Shown here: one piece after another, positions 19,164 to 28,926 of the stretch
How positions within the stretch are numbered: the first letter of the stretch is position 1
How the letters are laid out: each line of letters begins with the position of its first letter
Source of the DNA: Rhodobacteraceae bacterium 63075
GTDB lineage: Bacteria; Pseudomonadota; Alphaproteobacteria; Rhodobacterales; Rhodobacteraceae
Assembly (NCBI GenBank): GCA_003417655.1
Contig: QVMW01000001.1
Span: forward strand, 62,001 to 126,000
Reading direction: 5' to 3'
Length of the DNA: 64,000 nt
Program-made: the position numbers and the translations under genes
Notes under the pieces: model-generated
Databases searched by the model: none
What the model saw: only the letters and a program-made list of their open reading frames with translations
What the model was told of the DNA's origin: nothing

Positions 19164-19924
19164 AGATGTCCCTCAGCGCGAAAGCTGATTTCGCGGGACT
19201 TTCCGACGATGAGATGATCATGAAGCGTGATGCCAAGGGCTGCCGCAGCGGTGTTGATCTGATCGGTCATCGAGATGTCCTCGGGTGAGGGCGTCGGGTC
19301 ACCCGAAGGGTGATTATGCACCAGAATCAACGCACTGGCATTCAGCTCAAGCGCGCGTTTGACGACTTCCCGCGGATAGACCGGAACGTGATCGACAGTG
19401 CCGCGGGCCTGCTCTTCATCGGCGATGAGAACATTCTTGCGGTCGAGGAACAGGATGCGGAACTGCTCGGTGTCGCGATGCGCCATCGTGGTGTGGCAAT
19501 AGTCGACAAGCGCGTCCCAGGACGAGACGACAGGACGTCTCAGGACACGCGAGCGGGCGAGGCGCTGGGCGGTAGCCTCGATGACCTTCAGCTCGCATAT
19601 CACCGCCTCGCCGACACCGGAAACCTCGCTCAGGCGCTCGGGTGAGGCAGTAATCACGCCATTGAAATCATTGAATTTATCAAGAAGCTCCCGCGCCAGG
19701 GGCTTGACGTCGCGGCGCGGGATGGCGCGGAAGAGAACCAGCTCGAGAAGCTCATAATCGGGCATCGCATCCGGCCCACCTGAAAGGAACCGCTCACGCA
19801 GGCGCTTGCGGTGATCAGCGATGTAGGACGGCAGCTTACCCTTTGGAATCGCTGGTACAATTTCCACCTCGTCGCTCTCGAAGAGCGGCAGCGGAGCCTC
19901 GGAAAACTGCGGATTCTGCGCCAT
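19160..19924 (-). CDS. radC: RadC/JAMM-domain DNA-associated protein
   Basis: RadC-family protein of 254 residues, with an N-terminal helix-hairpin-helix segment (SEVSGVGEAVICELKVIEAT, about 90-110) and a C-terminal JAB1/MPN+ metalloprotease-like domain. The zinc motif is complete: LVHNHPSGDPTPSPED, i.e. H-x-H plus the distal Asp. Despite the name, a role in DNA repair is unproven; the enzymatic target is unknown. I set the start at ATG 19924 (MAQNPQFSE) because upstream codons run into a repeat-rich region that does not look coding. Three GTTAAC-type sites and a CTAG repeat lie upstream. Confidence 0.92.
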   Translation of the reverse strand: MAQNPQFSEAPLPLFESDEVEIVPAIPKGKLPSYIADHRKRLRERFLSGGPDAMPDYELLELVLFRAIPRRDVKPLARELLDKFNDFNGVITASPERLSEVSGVGEAVICELKVIEATAQRLARSRVLRRPVVSSWDALVDYCHTTMAHRDTEQFRILFLDRKNVLIADEEQARGTVDHVPVYPREVVKRALELNASALILVHNHPSGDPTPSPEDISMTDQINTAAAALGITLHDHLIVGKSREISFRAEGHL

Positions 19925-19957
19925 GAAAGCAGCCTGCCGAAGCAGGGTGAAAAAAGA

Positions 19958-19982
19958 ATTAACAAGAATGGTTAATGTTAAC
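19958..19982. promoter_or_regulatory. inverted repeat ATTAAC-N7-GTTAAT upstream of radC
   Basis: ATTAAC (19958-19963) and GTTAAT (19971-19976) form a perfect inverted repeat with a 7-base centre, followed by another GTTAAC (19977-19982). More GTTAAC sites occur at 20055-20060 and near 20089. TTAAC half-sites recall CtrA-type recognition, but the spacing does not match the TTAA-N7-TTAA consensus. The binding protein is unknown. Confidence 0.4.
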
Positions 19983-19998
19983 GTCCGGAGCGTCTGAA

Positions 19999-20043
19999 GG
20001 GGGTGACATCCTGTACACCCCACTAGTACACCCCCTAGTACAG
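19999..20043. repeat. CTAG-rich intergenic repeat, copy A
   Basis: Starts GGGGGTGACATCCTGTACAC and continues as near-tandem units of about 12 bases, consensus CTAGTACACCCC. The first 23 bases are identical to copy B at 42839-42861. It lies between dnaJ (ends 20166) and radC (starts 19924). I do not recognise it as a named element. Confidence 0.75.
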
Positions 20044-20108
20044 CGCCCGGTGCCGTTAACACGCCGGCGAGCCGGGAGTTAACGAGGCGCGCGCTGCTTC
20101 TCGGCCAC

Positions 20109-20136
20109 GAAAAAGGCGCGCCGGGCAGCGCGCCTT
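20109..20136 (-). terminator. intrinsic terminator of dnaJ
   Basis: Read on the minus strand, AAGGCGCGC and GCGCGCCTT (20128-20136 and 20113-20121) form a 9-bp stem with a 6-base loop, followed by a T-run (AAAAA on the plus strand at 20110-20114). It ends the dnaK-dnaJ transcript. Confidence 0.8.
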
Positions 20137-20165
20137 GCTCGCTTTCACGGGGGCAACGAAGAGGC

Positions 20166-21320
20166 TCAGCCCTTCATCGAATCCCAGAAGTTCTTCACGG
20201 AGGAAAAGAAGCTCTTGCTCTCGGGGTTGTTGTCTTCCGACAGGTCCTCGAACTCCTTCAGCAGCTCCTTCTGCCGCGCGGTCAGGTTCACCGGGGTCTC
20301 GACAGCCAACTCGATGAACATGTCGCCCGAGCCGCCGCCGCGCAAGGCGGGCATGCCCTTCGAGCGCAAGCGCATCTGCCGGCCGGACTGCGAGCCTGCC
20401 GGGATCTTCACGCGCGATCGGCCGCCGTCGATCGTCGGGACTTCGATATCGCCGCCCAGCGCCGCTGTTGCCATGCTCACGGGCACGCGGCAGAAGAGGT
20501 TCGACCCCTCCCGCTCGAAAATCTTGTGCGGCTCGACCTCGATGAAGATGTAGAGGTCGCCCGCAGGCCCGCCGCGCATTCCGGCTTCGCCCTCTCCGGC
20601 AAGGCGGATGCGTGTGCCCGTCTCGACCCCCGCGGGGATGTTGACGGAGAGCGAGCGGTCCTTCTGGACTCGGCCCTGGCCACCGCATTTCTTGCAGGGG
20701 TTCTGAATGATCTGGCCGAGGCCGGAACAGGTCGGGCAGGTGCGCTCAACCGTGAAGAAGCCCTGCTGCGCACGGACCTTGCCCATGCCCGAACAGGTCG
20801 GGCAGGTGGTCGGCTCGGCGCCGCCTTCGGCCCCCGAGCCTTCACAGGAGTCGCAAGGCACCGACGTGGGCACGTTGATCGTCTTCTGAAGGCCGCCATA
20901 GGCTTCTTCCAGCGTCACGCGCAGGTTGTAGCGCAGGTCGGAGCCGCGCGCGGCGCGCTGGTGTCCGCCGCCGCGCTGGCCGCCCATGAAATCTCCGAAG
21001 AGATCATCGAAGACATCCGAGAAGGCCGAGGCGAAGTCGCCCTGGCCGCCGCCCATGCCGCCGCCGGGACGGCCTCCACCGCCGCCCATGCCGCCTTCGA
21101 AGGCCGCGTGGCCGAAACGATCATAGGCTGCCTTCTTCTCGGCATCCTTCAGAACCTCGTAGGCCTCGTTCGCTTCCTTGAACTGGGCCTCGGCGTCGGG
21201 GTTGTCGGCGTTGCGGTCGGGGTGAAGCTCTTTGGCTTTCTTGCGGTAGGCCTTCTTGATCTCGTCAGCGCTTGCGCCCTGGGAGACCCCGAGAGTTTCG
21301 TAATAATCACGTTTCGCCAT
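20166..21320 (-). CDS. dnaJ: chaperone protein DnaJ
   Basis: Hsp40 co-chaperone that delivers substrates to DnaK and triggers its ATPase. The 384-residue protein is class I. Its J domain has the HPD motif ([10 protein letters not shown], about residue 33), followed by a long Gly-rich region [17 protein letters not shown]. Four zinc-finger repeats follow: [24 protein letters not shown] and CKKCGGQG (about 145-210). The C-terminal substrate-binding domains end with [15 protein letters not shown]. It is encoded downstream of dnaK on the same strand, separated by a long intercistronic hairpin. Confidence 0.98.
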   Translation of the reverse strand: MAKRDYYETLGVSQGASADEIKKAYRKKAKELHPDRNADNPDAEAQFKEANEAYEVLKDAEKKAAYDRFGHAAFEGGMGGGGGRPGGGMGGGQGDFASAFSDVFDDLFGDFMGGQRGGGHQRAARGSDLRYNLRVTLEEAYGGLQKTINVPTSVPCDSCEGSGAEGGAEPTTCPTCSGMGKVRAQQGFFTVERTCPTCSGLGQIIQNPCKKCGGQGRVQKDRSLSVNIPAGVETGTRIRLAGEGEAGMRGGPAGDLYIFIEVEPHKIFEREGSNLFCRVPVSMATAALGGDIEVPTIDGGRSRVKIPAGSQSGRQMRLRSKGMPALRGGGSGDMFIELAVETPVNLTARQKELLKEFEDLSEDNNPESKSFFSSVKNFWDSMKG

Positions 21321-21337
21321 GGGACATTACCCTTTCC

Positions 21338-21388
21338 GGAAACAGGCGAGGCCGGCCCGGCGCGCGGACCGGCCTCTACCGTGTTTCC
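21338..21388 (-). promoter_or_regulatory. dnaK-dnaJ intercistronic hairpin
   Basis: GGAAAC (21338-21343) pairs with GTTTCC (21383-21388), and GAGGCCGG (21348-21355) with CCGGCCTC (21369-21376), forming a long interrupted stem in the 75 bases between dnaK stop and dnaJ start. No T-run follows, so it is more likely an mRNA-processing or stability element than a terminator. It could set the DnaK:DnaJ ratio. Confidence 0.55.
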
Positions 21389-21395
21389 TCAAGAC

Positions 21396-23315
21396 TTAGC
21401 TGCGCTTGTCATCGCCAAGGTCTTCGAAGTCGGCATCGACGATGTCTTCGTCGGATGAACCGCCTTCGTCGGCTGCGGCGGGCTCTTCCTCGCCGCCGTC
21501 TTCAGCCTGCGCCTTGTAGATGGCTTCGCCCAGTTTCATGGCCGATTCGGTCACGTTCTGGATGCCGCTCTTGATCTGCTCTGCAGTGACATCCTCTTTC
21601 TCGAGATCGTCCTTGAGCGCGGAGATGGCCAGCTCGATCGCCTCGACTGTCGTCGGGTCAACCTTGTCGGAGTGCTCTTCGAGCGACTTCTCGGTCGAAT
21701 GGATGAGGCTTTCCGCCTGGTTGCGGGCCTCGACCTGCTCCTTGCGCTCCTTGTCGGCCTCGGCATTCTCCTCGGCGTCCTTGACCATCTTCTCGATGTC
21801 GTCCTCGGAGAGACCACCGGAGGCCTGGATCGTGATCTTCTGCTCCTTGCCGGTGCCCTTGTCCATGGCGCCGACCGAGACAATGCCGTTGGCATCGATA
21901 TCGAAGGTGACTTCGATCTGCGGCATGCCGCGGGGGGCAGGCGGGATCTCTTCAAGGTTGAACTGGCCGAGCATCTTGTTGTCCGAGGCCATTTCGCGCT
22001 CACCCTGGAAGACACGGATCGTCACGGCGTTCTGGTTGTCTTCCGCCGTCGAGAAGATCTGGCTCTTCTTCGTCGGGATCGTGGTGTTGCGGTCGATCAG
22101 GCGGGTAAAGACGCCACCGAGCGTTTCGATCCCGAGCGACAGTGGCGTGACGTCGAGCAGGACAACATCCTTCACGTCGCCTTGCAGAACGCCGGCCTGG
22201 ATGGCCGCGCCCATGGCGACGACCTCGTCGGGGTTCACGCCCTTGTGCGGCTCCTTGCCGAAGAACTTGGTGACTTCCTCGAAGACCTTGGGCATCCGTG
22301 TCATGCCGCCGACGAGAACGACCTCGTCGATGTCATCCTTGGAAAAGCCCGCATCCTTGAGCGCGGCCTGGCAGGGCTTGAGCGAATTCTTGATGAGATC
22401 GCCGACGAGGCTTTCAAGCTTGGCGCGCGTCAGCTTCATGACCATGTGCAGCGGCTGGCCGTCAGCGCCCATCGAGATGAACGGCTGGTTGATCTCGGTC
22501 TGGGAGCTGGAGCTGAGCTCGATCTTGGCTTTCTCGGCCGCCTCCTTGAGGCGCTGAAGGGCCATCTTGTCCTTCGTCAGATCGACACCGTGCTCTTTCT
22601 TGAACTCATCGGCGAGATAGTTGACGATGCGCATGTCGAAGTCTTCGCCGCCGAGGAACGTGTCGCCATTGGTGGATTTCACTTCGAAGAGGCCGTCATC
22701 GATCTCGAGGATGGTCACGTCGAACGTGCCGCCGCCAAGGTCATAGACGGCGATGGTCTGGGTGTCTTTCTTGTCGAGGCCATAGGCCAGCGCCGCGGCT
22801 GTCGGCTCGTTGATGATCCGCAGAACTTCGAGACCGGCGATCTTGCCGGCGTCTTTCGTGGCCTGGCGCTGGGCGTCGTTGAAGTAGGCCGGCACGGTGA
22901 TGACCGCCTGCGTGACCTCTTCGCCAAGATAGCTTTCGGCCGTCTCCTTCATCTTGCCGAGGATGAACGCCGAAATCTGGCTGGGCGAGTATTTCTCGCC
23001 GCGGCTTTCGACCCATGCGTCGCCGTTGCCGCCGTCAATGACGGAGAACGGCATGTTCTTCTTGTCCTTGGCCAGGTCCGAATCGTCGAACCGACGGCCG
23101 ATGAGGCGCTTGACGCCGAAGATGGTGTTTTCCGGGTTGGTGACGGCCTGCCGCTTGGCCGATTGGCCGACAAGGCGCTCGTCTTCCGTGAACGCGACGA
23201 TCGACGGGGTGGTGCGGGCACCTTCGGCGTTCTCGATCACGCGGGTCTGCGAGCCATCCATGATGGCGATGCAGGAGTTGGTTGTACCAAGGTCAATACC
23301 GATGACTTTAGACAT
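21396..23315 (-). CDS. dnaK: molecular chaperone DnaK (Hsp70)
   Basis: ATP-dependent Hsp70 chaperone of 639 residues. The nucleotide-binding domain shows the phosphate-1 signature [11 protein letters not shown] at the start, [14 protein letters not shown] (about 195) and [12 protein letters not shown] (about 335). The substrate-binding domain follows the [14 protein letters not shown] linker region, and the C-terminal lid ends with an acidic tail ([20 protein letters not shown], then DFEDLG). The ribosome-binding site AAGAAGGGATCG precedes ATG. A heat-shock promoter of alphaproteobacterial type lies about 110-135 bases upstream. Confidence 0.98.
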   Translation of the reverse strand: MSKVIGIDLGTTNSCIAIMDGSQTRVIENAEGARTTPSIVAFTEDERLVGQSAKRQAVTNPENTIFGVKRLIGRRFDDSDLAKDKKNMPFSVIDGGNGDAWVESRGEKYSPSQISAFILGKMKETAESYLGEEVTQAVITVPAYFNDAQRQATKDAGKIAGLEVLRIINEPTAAALAYGLDKKDTQTIAVYDLGGGTFDVTILEIDDGLFEVKSTNGDTFLGGEDFDMRIVNYLADEFKKEHGVDLTKDKMALQRLKEAAEKAKIELSSSSQTEINQPFISMGADGQPLHMVMKLTRAKLESLVGDLIKNSLKPCQAALKDAGFSKDDIDEVVLVGGMTRMPKVFEEVTKFFGKEPHKGVNPDEVVAMGAAIQAGVLQGDVKDVVLLDVTPLSLGIETLGGVFTRLIDRNTTIPTKKSQIFSTAEDNQNAVTIRVFQGEREMASDNKMLGQFNLEEIPPAPRGMPQIEVTFDIDANGIVSVGAMDKGTGKEQKITIQASGGLSEDDIEKMVKDAEENAEADKERKEQVEARNQAESLIHSTEKSLEEHSDKVDPTTVEAIELAISALKDDLEKEDVTAEQIKSGIQNVTESAMKLGEAIYKAQAEDGGEEEPAAADEGGSSDEDIVDADFEDLGDDKRS

Positions 23316-23418
23316 GTTTTCGATCCCTTCTTGACTTAAGGCGATGTTACGAGAGCAAGACCCGTTATGGCATCCGCCCCCGATCTCTCTGCCGGGCTCG
23401 CGGCCCGGCGCTTCGAAG

Positions 23419-23450
23419 CGTATATAAGGAGGGGGCTATGCCCCTGCAAG
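23419..23450 (-). promoter_or_regulatory. RpoH-type heat-shock promoter of dnaK
   Basis: On the minus strand CTTGCA (23450-23445) is followed after 16 bases by CTTATATACG (23428-23419). The latter fits the alphaproteobacterial RpoH -10 consensus CYTATnTnnG at every fixed position. A perfect 12-bp palindrome CGCTTCGAAGCG (23409-23420) touches the -10 and the expected transcription start. A GC hairpin (GCCGGGC/GCCCGGC, 23391-23409) follows in the 5' untranslated region. Confidence 0.65.
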
Positions 23451-23510
23451 CCGTGCTTTGGATAAGAATCGGCACTTTTTGGGGGGATATGGCATGCGAA
23501 AGGTATCGAC

Positions 23511-24125
23511 GTGGTAAATACGGCTCAGATGATCGACGTAAAAGGCGTCAGCGTCTTTCCCGAGGCGCTGGACGCAGCAGAGCAGGCGGCCCTCGTCGAC
23601 AAGCTGCGCGGCGTGGCGCAAGTTGCGCCGCTTTTCGCGCCTGAAACGCGCTTTGGCAAGAAGATGAGCGTCCGGATGACGTCGGCGGGCAGCTGCGGCT
23701 GGGTGTCGGACCGGCGCGGCTACCGCTATGAGCCGACGCATCCGAGCGGGCAGGACTGGCCCGGCATTCCCGATCTGCTGCTCGAGATCTGGCGCGCTGT
23801 CGTGCCCGAGGCACGCCCGCCCGACACCGCGCTCGTCAACTTCTATGGCGACGGCGCGAAGATGGGCATGCATCAGGATCGGGACGAGGCCGACTTCACC
23901 CAGCCGGTCGTCTCGATCAGCCTCGGCGACGAGGCGCTTTTCCGCGTCGGCGGAACGGAGCGCGGCGGCAAGACGGAATCGTGCTGGCTGCGCTCGGGGG
24001 ATGTCGTCGTGATCGGTGGCGCCGCGCGGCTGGCCTATCACGGGATCGACCGGGTGAAACACGGCTCCAGCATGCTCCTGCCCCAGGGCGGGCGGATCAA
24101 CGTGACGATGCGCGTGGTGACCTGA
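23511..24125 (+). CDS. alkB: AlkB-type 2-oxoglutarate/Fe(II) dioxygenase
   Basis: AlkB oxidatively removes methyl groups from 1-methyladenine and 3-methylcytosine in DNA or RNA. The 204-residue protein has the core of the family: NFYGDGAKMGMHQDRDEADF with the iron-binding H-x-D, the distal histidine in LAYHGIDR, and the 2-oxoglutarate-binding arginines in RINVTMR at the C-terminus. GTG at 23511 is chosen because AAAGGT lies eight bases upstream; an in-frame ATG at 23529 has no ribosome-binding site. It is divergent from dnaK, so the about 195-base gap holds both promoters. No ada or alkA is beside it. Confidence 0.93.
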   Translation: MVNTAQMIDVKGVSVFPEALDAAEQAALVDKLRGVAQVAPLFAPETRFGKKMSVRMTSAGSCGWVSDRRGYRYEPTHPSGQDWPGIPDLLLEIWRAVVPEARPPDTALVNFYGDGAKMGMHQDRDEADFTQPVVSISLGDEALFRVGGTERGGKTESCWLRSGDVVVIGGAARLAYHGIDRVKHGSSMLLPQGGRINVTMRVVT

Positions 24126-24168
24126 ACAGGCTCCCGCCTTCTTCTTGCCAAAAGTATCCCAGGGGGGA

Positions 24169-24214
24169 AATCGCAAGGAACTTGCGATTGGGGGGACAGC
24201 GTCCCCCCCCCCCC
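24169..24214. repeat. nested palindrome/poly-C element downstream of alkB
   Basis: A perfect inverted repeat AATCGCAAG-GAA-CTTGCGATT (24169-24189) is followed directly by GGGGGGAC-AGC-GTCCCCCC, and the C tract runs on to 12 C (24203-24214). The preceding GCCAAAAGTATCCC stretch is of a type I have seen repeatedly between genes in Rhodobacterales. It could act as a bidirectional terminator for convergent alkB and the SH3 gene, or be a dispersed repeat. Confidence 0.6.
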
Positions 24215-24273
24215 ACCGCGATGCGCGGAACGCGCAGCGCAAAACCTGCATGGGCGCAGCCCATTCCGCAAGA

Positions 24274-24891
24274 TCACTCCCGCCCGGTCCTCGCAAGCGA
24301 GCAGCACCCCGAGACCTGCCGAAGGCGCGCGTCATTGCCGATGACGATGTCGGCGGAAATACCGAACTGCCTGTCACTCATGCCATCACTGCAGCTCTCC
24401 CGCCGCATCAGCAAGACGATGAACTCCGAGGCATTCTTGCCATAAAGCGCCATCCCGCGCGGCGCGCCGAGCTCGCCGTCACTGGACTTGGCAAGGAAGT
24501 CTTCCGCCTCTCCGTCCATCGGCTCGAAAACGAGCCATGTCTCCGGCGAGCCCGAATATTGCTTGCGGCTCACCGTCCAGAACGGCTCTGTCCCGAAACA
24601 GTCGGTCGGAAAATCATCCGGCATCGCGACCCGCTCCAGGAAATCGAGCGAGGCCCAGCCGACCCCCTCTTCGGAATTGACCATCCCCCAGCCGTCCTCC
24701 TCGCGGATCACCTCGATGCCCGTCTGATCATGCTCGAAAGCGCCGATCACGCTGCCGGCTGTGGAGGGCTCATCTCGGATATAGAGGATGTCGTCCTCGC
24801 TGACACCGCTCACGTCATGAAGCGCGGGATACCCTTGCGCGAGGGCCGCAGGCAGGAAGAGCGCAAGGCAAAGGGCAGCAAGACGCATCAT
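24274..24891 (-). CDS. secreted SH3-domain protein of unknown function
   Basis: 205-residue exported protein. The signal peptide is MMRLAALCLALFLPAALAQG with probable cleavage after ALA. The N-terminal half resembles a bacterial SH3 domain (LYIRDEPSTAGSVIGAFEHD, then GWGMVNSEEGVGWASLDFL, about 36-85), a fold that often binds cell-wall peptides. The C-terminal half has conserved-looking CFGTEPFW and three later cysteines (RESCSDG, SGCCSLA). The first ATG at 24891 overlaps the permease stop by four bases (ATGA), so the two are coupled and may work together at the envelope. The exact function is unknown. Confidence 0.8.
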   Translation of the reverse strand: MMRLAALCLALFLPAALAQGYPALHDVSGVSEDDILYIRDEPSTAGSVIGAFEHDQTGIEVIREEDGWGMVNSEEGVGWASLDFLERVAMPDDFPTDCFGTEPFWTVSRKQYSGSPETWLVFEPMDGEAEDFLAKSSDGELGAPRGMALYGKNASEFIVLLMRRESCSDGMSDRQFGISADIVIGNDARLRQVSGCCSLARTGRE

Positions 24892-25709
24892 CTGCGCGCA
24901 CTCCACGAGATCGAAGCTTGCCGGCGCGTGTAGAACTCGCCCATCAGGCCGATCATGATGAGCGTTATTCCGACGGTGATGGGGTATTCCCAGGTGGTGT
25001 AGCGCGGGTTGTAGTTGATGAAGGCGAAGCCGCGGGACTGGTCGATCACGTGAAAGAGCGGGTTCCAGTCGAACATGGCGAGCATGTAGCCCGGCAGCGT
25101 GTTGGCAACGAACATCTTGCCGGAGGCAATCATGTTGGCGCGCTGATAGACCAGCGTGAAGGTCGCGACGAAACCGGGAAACCAGGGCTTGATCGCCAGC
25201 AGCACCAGCCCGACCGCGCAACCGGTGAACCATGCCAGCATGAGCATGGCCATGGTGCCTGCCGGATCGTCGATCGTGAACCTGTTGCCCAGCATGTAGT
25301 AGCCAAAGAGGATCACGAACATCGACAGGACTTGCAGGTAGAGCGAGGCCAGCGCCGAGGAGGCGATGGCGACGATGGTGTTCATCGGGGCGTGCAGCAT
25401 CATCGGGGAAGACGGTCCCGCCGCGCCGGACACGGCGCCGACAGCCTTCACATGGGTCATGTAGAGGAAGATCCCCGTCATGATATAGAGCAGGAAATCG
25501 CCGCGCAGGGCCGCGCCGCGAAGACCAAGCAGCGAGAACATGATGTAGAAGGCCAGAACCATGATCCCCATCTGCATGAGGTTCGTGACCAGCGACATGA
25601 TCGCGTTGCCATGCGAAGAGCGGACGGAATGGACGACCGAATGGTAGATCAGCTCGAAGATGATGAGGGCCGACGCGATCGTCGAGCGCTGCCGCCGATG
25701 TTGAAACAT
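24888..25709 (-). CDS. ABC-2 type export permease, capsule/polysaccharide type
   Basis: Integral membrane protein of 273 residues in the KpsM/Wzm/TagG class, whose members form the membrane channel of ABC exporters for capsule, O-antigen or lipid-linked glycans. About six hydrophobic segments are visible: MGIMVLAFYIMFSLLGL, FLLYIMTGIFLYM, VLSMFVILFGYYML, TMAMLMLAWFTGCAVGLVLL, and the last, ITVGITLIMIGLMGEFY, with a NPLFHVIDQSRGF loop typical of the family. The required ATPase (KpsT-like) is not adjacent. The gene is divergent from cysQ at the edge of the polysaccharide locus, so the glycan made there is the likely cargo. Confidence 0.88.
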   Translation of the reverse strand: MFQHRRQRSTIASALIIFELIYHSVVHSVRSSHGNAIMSLVTNLMQMGIMVLAFYIMFSLLGLRGAALRGDFLLYIMTGIFLYMTHVKAVGAVSGAAGPSSPMMLHAPMNTIVAIASSALASLYLQVLSMFVILFGYYMLGNRFTIDDPAGTMAMLMLAWFTGCAVGLVLLAIKPWFPGFVATFTLVYQRANMIASGKMFVANTLPGYMLAMFDWNPLFHVIDQSRGFAFINYNPRYTTWEYPITVGITLIMIGLMGEFYTRRQASISWSARR

Positions 25710-25846
25710 ATCTGCCTGCTCCGCCTTTCGCGGTTTGTTTTAACGGCCAATCCTTGCCGAACCGTTTAACCCGCACCATAAGGGAGATCGGATATTCAGG
25801 CAATAAAGCGCTTTGCAGGTCAGCGCGCGTAACGAGGAACAGGGAC

Positions 25847-26643
<797 letters not shown>

Positions 26644-26644
<1 letters not shown>

Positions 26645-27870
26645 TGCAGGCAGCCGCCGTCAGCGTCGTCGTGGTGAGCCATGGCAGGCCAAAGAGTCTG
26701 ATGTGGTGCCTGAGCGCGCTGGCGGGGCTGCGCCATGAGCCCTTCGAGATCGTCGTCGTGGCCGATCTGGCCGCTGTTGCCTATGTGAGCGAGAGCCGCT
26801 TCGCCGGGAAGGTGAAGCTCATCCCCTTCGAGACGCCCAACATCGCCGCCGCCCGCAACAGGGGTATCGAGGCCGCAGCGGGAGAGATCATCGCCTTCAT
26901 CGACGATGACGCGGCGGCGGAGCCCATGTGGCTTCATCATCTCACCATGCCCTTCGACGACGAGAGCATCGCCGCGAGCGGTGGATATGTGCGCGGACGC
27001 AACGGGATATCCTATCAGTGGACCGCGCGCGAGGTAGACAGGGCCGGGCGCGCACGCCCGCTCGACCATGACGGCGACGGGTCCTTCAAAGCCGTGCCGA
27101 GCGCTGGCTTTGCCGTGAAGACGGAAGGTACGAACATGGCCTTGCGCCGCGATGTGCTTTGCCAGATGGGCGGGTTTGACGAGGCCTATCATTTCTTCCT
27201 CGATGAGACGGATCTGAACCTGCGGCTTGCGGACGAGGGGCATGGCACCGCGCTGGTGCCGCTGGCGGAAGTGCATCATGCCTACAGCGCCAGCCATCGC
27301 CGGGGCGAGGACCGCACGGTCAGGGACCTGTTCGATGTCGGCGCAAGCTCTGCGGTGATGCTGCGCAAGTTCGGCCAGGACGTTGGCCCGAGGCTCGAGG
27401 AGATCAGGGCCGAGCAACGCGATCGGCTGACGGACCAGAGGGCGCGCGGCTTGTTGAGCGGGGCGCAGAATAGAAAAGTTCAGGATAGCCTGGAGGTTGG
27501 CTTCGAAGCGGGCCTTGAGCGGCGTTTCGGCCAGTATGCGGACCTCGGGGCACCAAAGGAAGATTTCCTGGCCTTTTCGCCCGAGCGGAGCGGCTCACTT
27601 GTCATCGAGGGGTGGCGGTGGTCATCTGGGGCGCTGCGCGAGCAGGCGAAAGATGCGGCGGCACGCGGCGTCAATGTCTCGCTTTTCATCTTCGGGCTGA
27701 ACGCGCGATATCACCGCGTGCGCTATGACGCAGCGGGCTATTGGGAGCAGAGCGGCGGCCTGTTCGGCAAGTCGGAAAGACACCAGCCACTGTTCAGACT
27801 GCGCCGCTTCAAGGACAGGCTTTTCGAGGAAGAACAACGCGTTGCTGCCGCGCGCGGCCTGCCCGGTTGA
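26644..27870 (+). CDS. family 2 glycosyltransferase
   Basis: 408-residue GT-A-fold glycosyltransferase. The N-terminal nucleotide-sugar-binding start is VSVVVVSHGRPKSLMWCL, the NIAAARNRGIEAAAGEIIAF segment leads to FIDDDAAAE (the DxD motif, about residue 83), and GGFDEAYHFFLDETDLNLRL (about 180-200) holds the acceptor-site ED pair. It inverts the anomeric configuration by family precedent; donor and acceptor are unknown. The C-terminal 140 residues (from about 260) are a separate, arginine-rich, unassigned region. TGATG overlap with cysQ couples the two genes. No signal peptide is visible, so it acts in the cytoplasm. Confidence 0.88.
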
Positions 27871-28015
27871 TGCTCAATTGACTCAGCGCCTGATTTTTCC
27901 TCCGCGAAACCCCGTTTTTTCGCTCTGCGCTATAGTTCGCTTAATATTTCTGTGCAAAAATGCTGCCATGCCCATGCGCGACAAGACATGGGACGATAAA
28001 CACTGAGGTCAGGAC

Positions 28016-28909
28016 ATGAAGAAGAAAGTAACGAAGGCTATTTTTCCCGTCGCGGGGCTGGGGACACGCTTCCTGCCGGCGACAAAATCGGTTCCCAAGG
28101 AAATCATGACGCTGGTCGACAGGCCACTCATTCAATACGCGATCGACGAGGCGCGCGCTGCGGGAATCAAGGAGTTCATATTCGTGACATCGCGCGGAAA
28201 GGGCGCGCTGGAGGATTATTTCGACGAAGCGCCACAGCTCGAGCAAACGCTGCGCAAGGCGGGCAAGAAAGAGCTTCTCGACACGCTTCAATCAACCAAC
28301 ATGGAGAGCGGCGCGATCGCCTATATCCGCCAGCACAAGGCGCTGGGCCTGGGCCATGCCGTCTGGTGCGCGCGGCGGCTCATCTCCAATGAGCCTTTCG
28401 CCGTCATCCTGCCCGACGATGTCATCGCCGGACAGACGCCATGCCTTCAACAGATGGTTGAGGCCTATGCCGAAAACCCCGGCTGCATGGTTGCAGCGAT
28501 GGAAGTGCCGCAGCAGGCGGCCAGCTCCTACGGCATACTCGACGTGAAAGAGGACATGGGCTCGCTCGTCTCCGTGAACGGCATGGTCGAGAAGCCCGAC
28601 GCGGACAAGGCGCCCTCCAACCTCGCCGTGATCGGGCGGTATATCCTGACGCCGGATGTGCTGCGCAATCTCAACAAGAAGAAGTCCGGAGCAGGTGGCG
28701 AAATCCAGCTCACCGACGCCATCGCCGACGAGATCGTCGAGGATCGCCCGGTCTATGGCTATCGCTTCGAGGGCGAGCGCTTCGACTGCGGGTCCAAGTC
28801 CGGCTTCCTGCAGGCCACCGTCGCATTCGGGCTCAACCGGCCTGAACTGCGCGATGATCTCATGGGCTATCTCAGCTCCGTCGTGGACACGCGCAAGGCC
28901 GCAGAATAA
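28016..28909 (+). CDS. galU: UTP-glucose-1-phosphate uridylyltransferase
   Basis: GalU makes UDP-glucose from UTP and glucose-1-phosphate, the donor for many surface glycans. The 297-residue protein has the activation loop VAGLGTRFLPATKSVPKE (about 12-29), DRPLIQYAIDEA, ALGLGHAVWCAR, LPDDVI and GEIQLTDAI, all standard. ATG follows GAGGTCAGGAC. The 145-base gap upstream is AT-richer than its surroundings and may hold the promoter of a galU-galE-glycosyltransferase operon. Downstream galE starts 17 bases later. Confidence 0.97.
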   Translation: MKKKVTKAIFPVAGLGTRFLPATKSVPKEIMTLVDRPLIQYAIDEARAAGIKEFIFVTSRGKGALEDYFDEAPQLEQTLRKAGKKELLDTLQSTNMESGAIAYIRQHKALGLGHAVWCARRLISNEPFAVILPDDVIAGQTPCLQQMVEAYAENPGCMVAAMEVPQQAASSYGILDVKEDMGSLVSVNGMVEKPDADKAPSNLAVIGRYILTPDVLRNLNKKKSGAGGEIQLTDAIADEIVEDRPVYGYRFEGERFDCGSKSGFLQATVAFGLNRPELRDDLMGYLSSVVDTRKAAE

Positions 28910-28926
28910 CAGGGGCGGAGCAAGCT

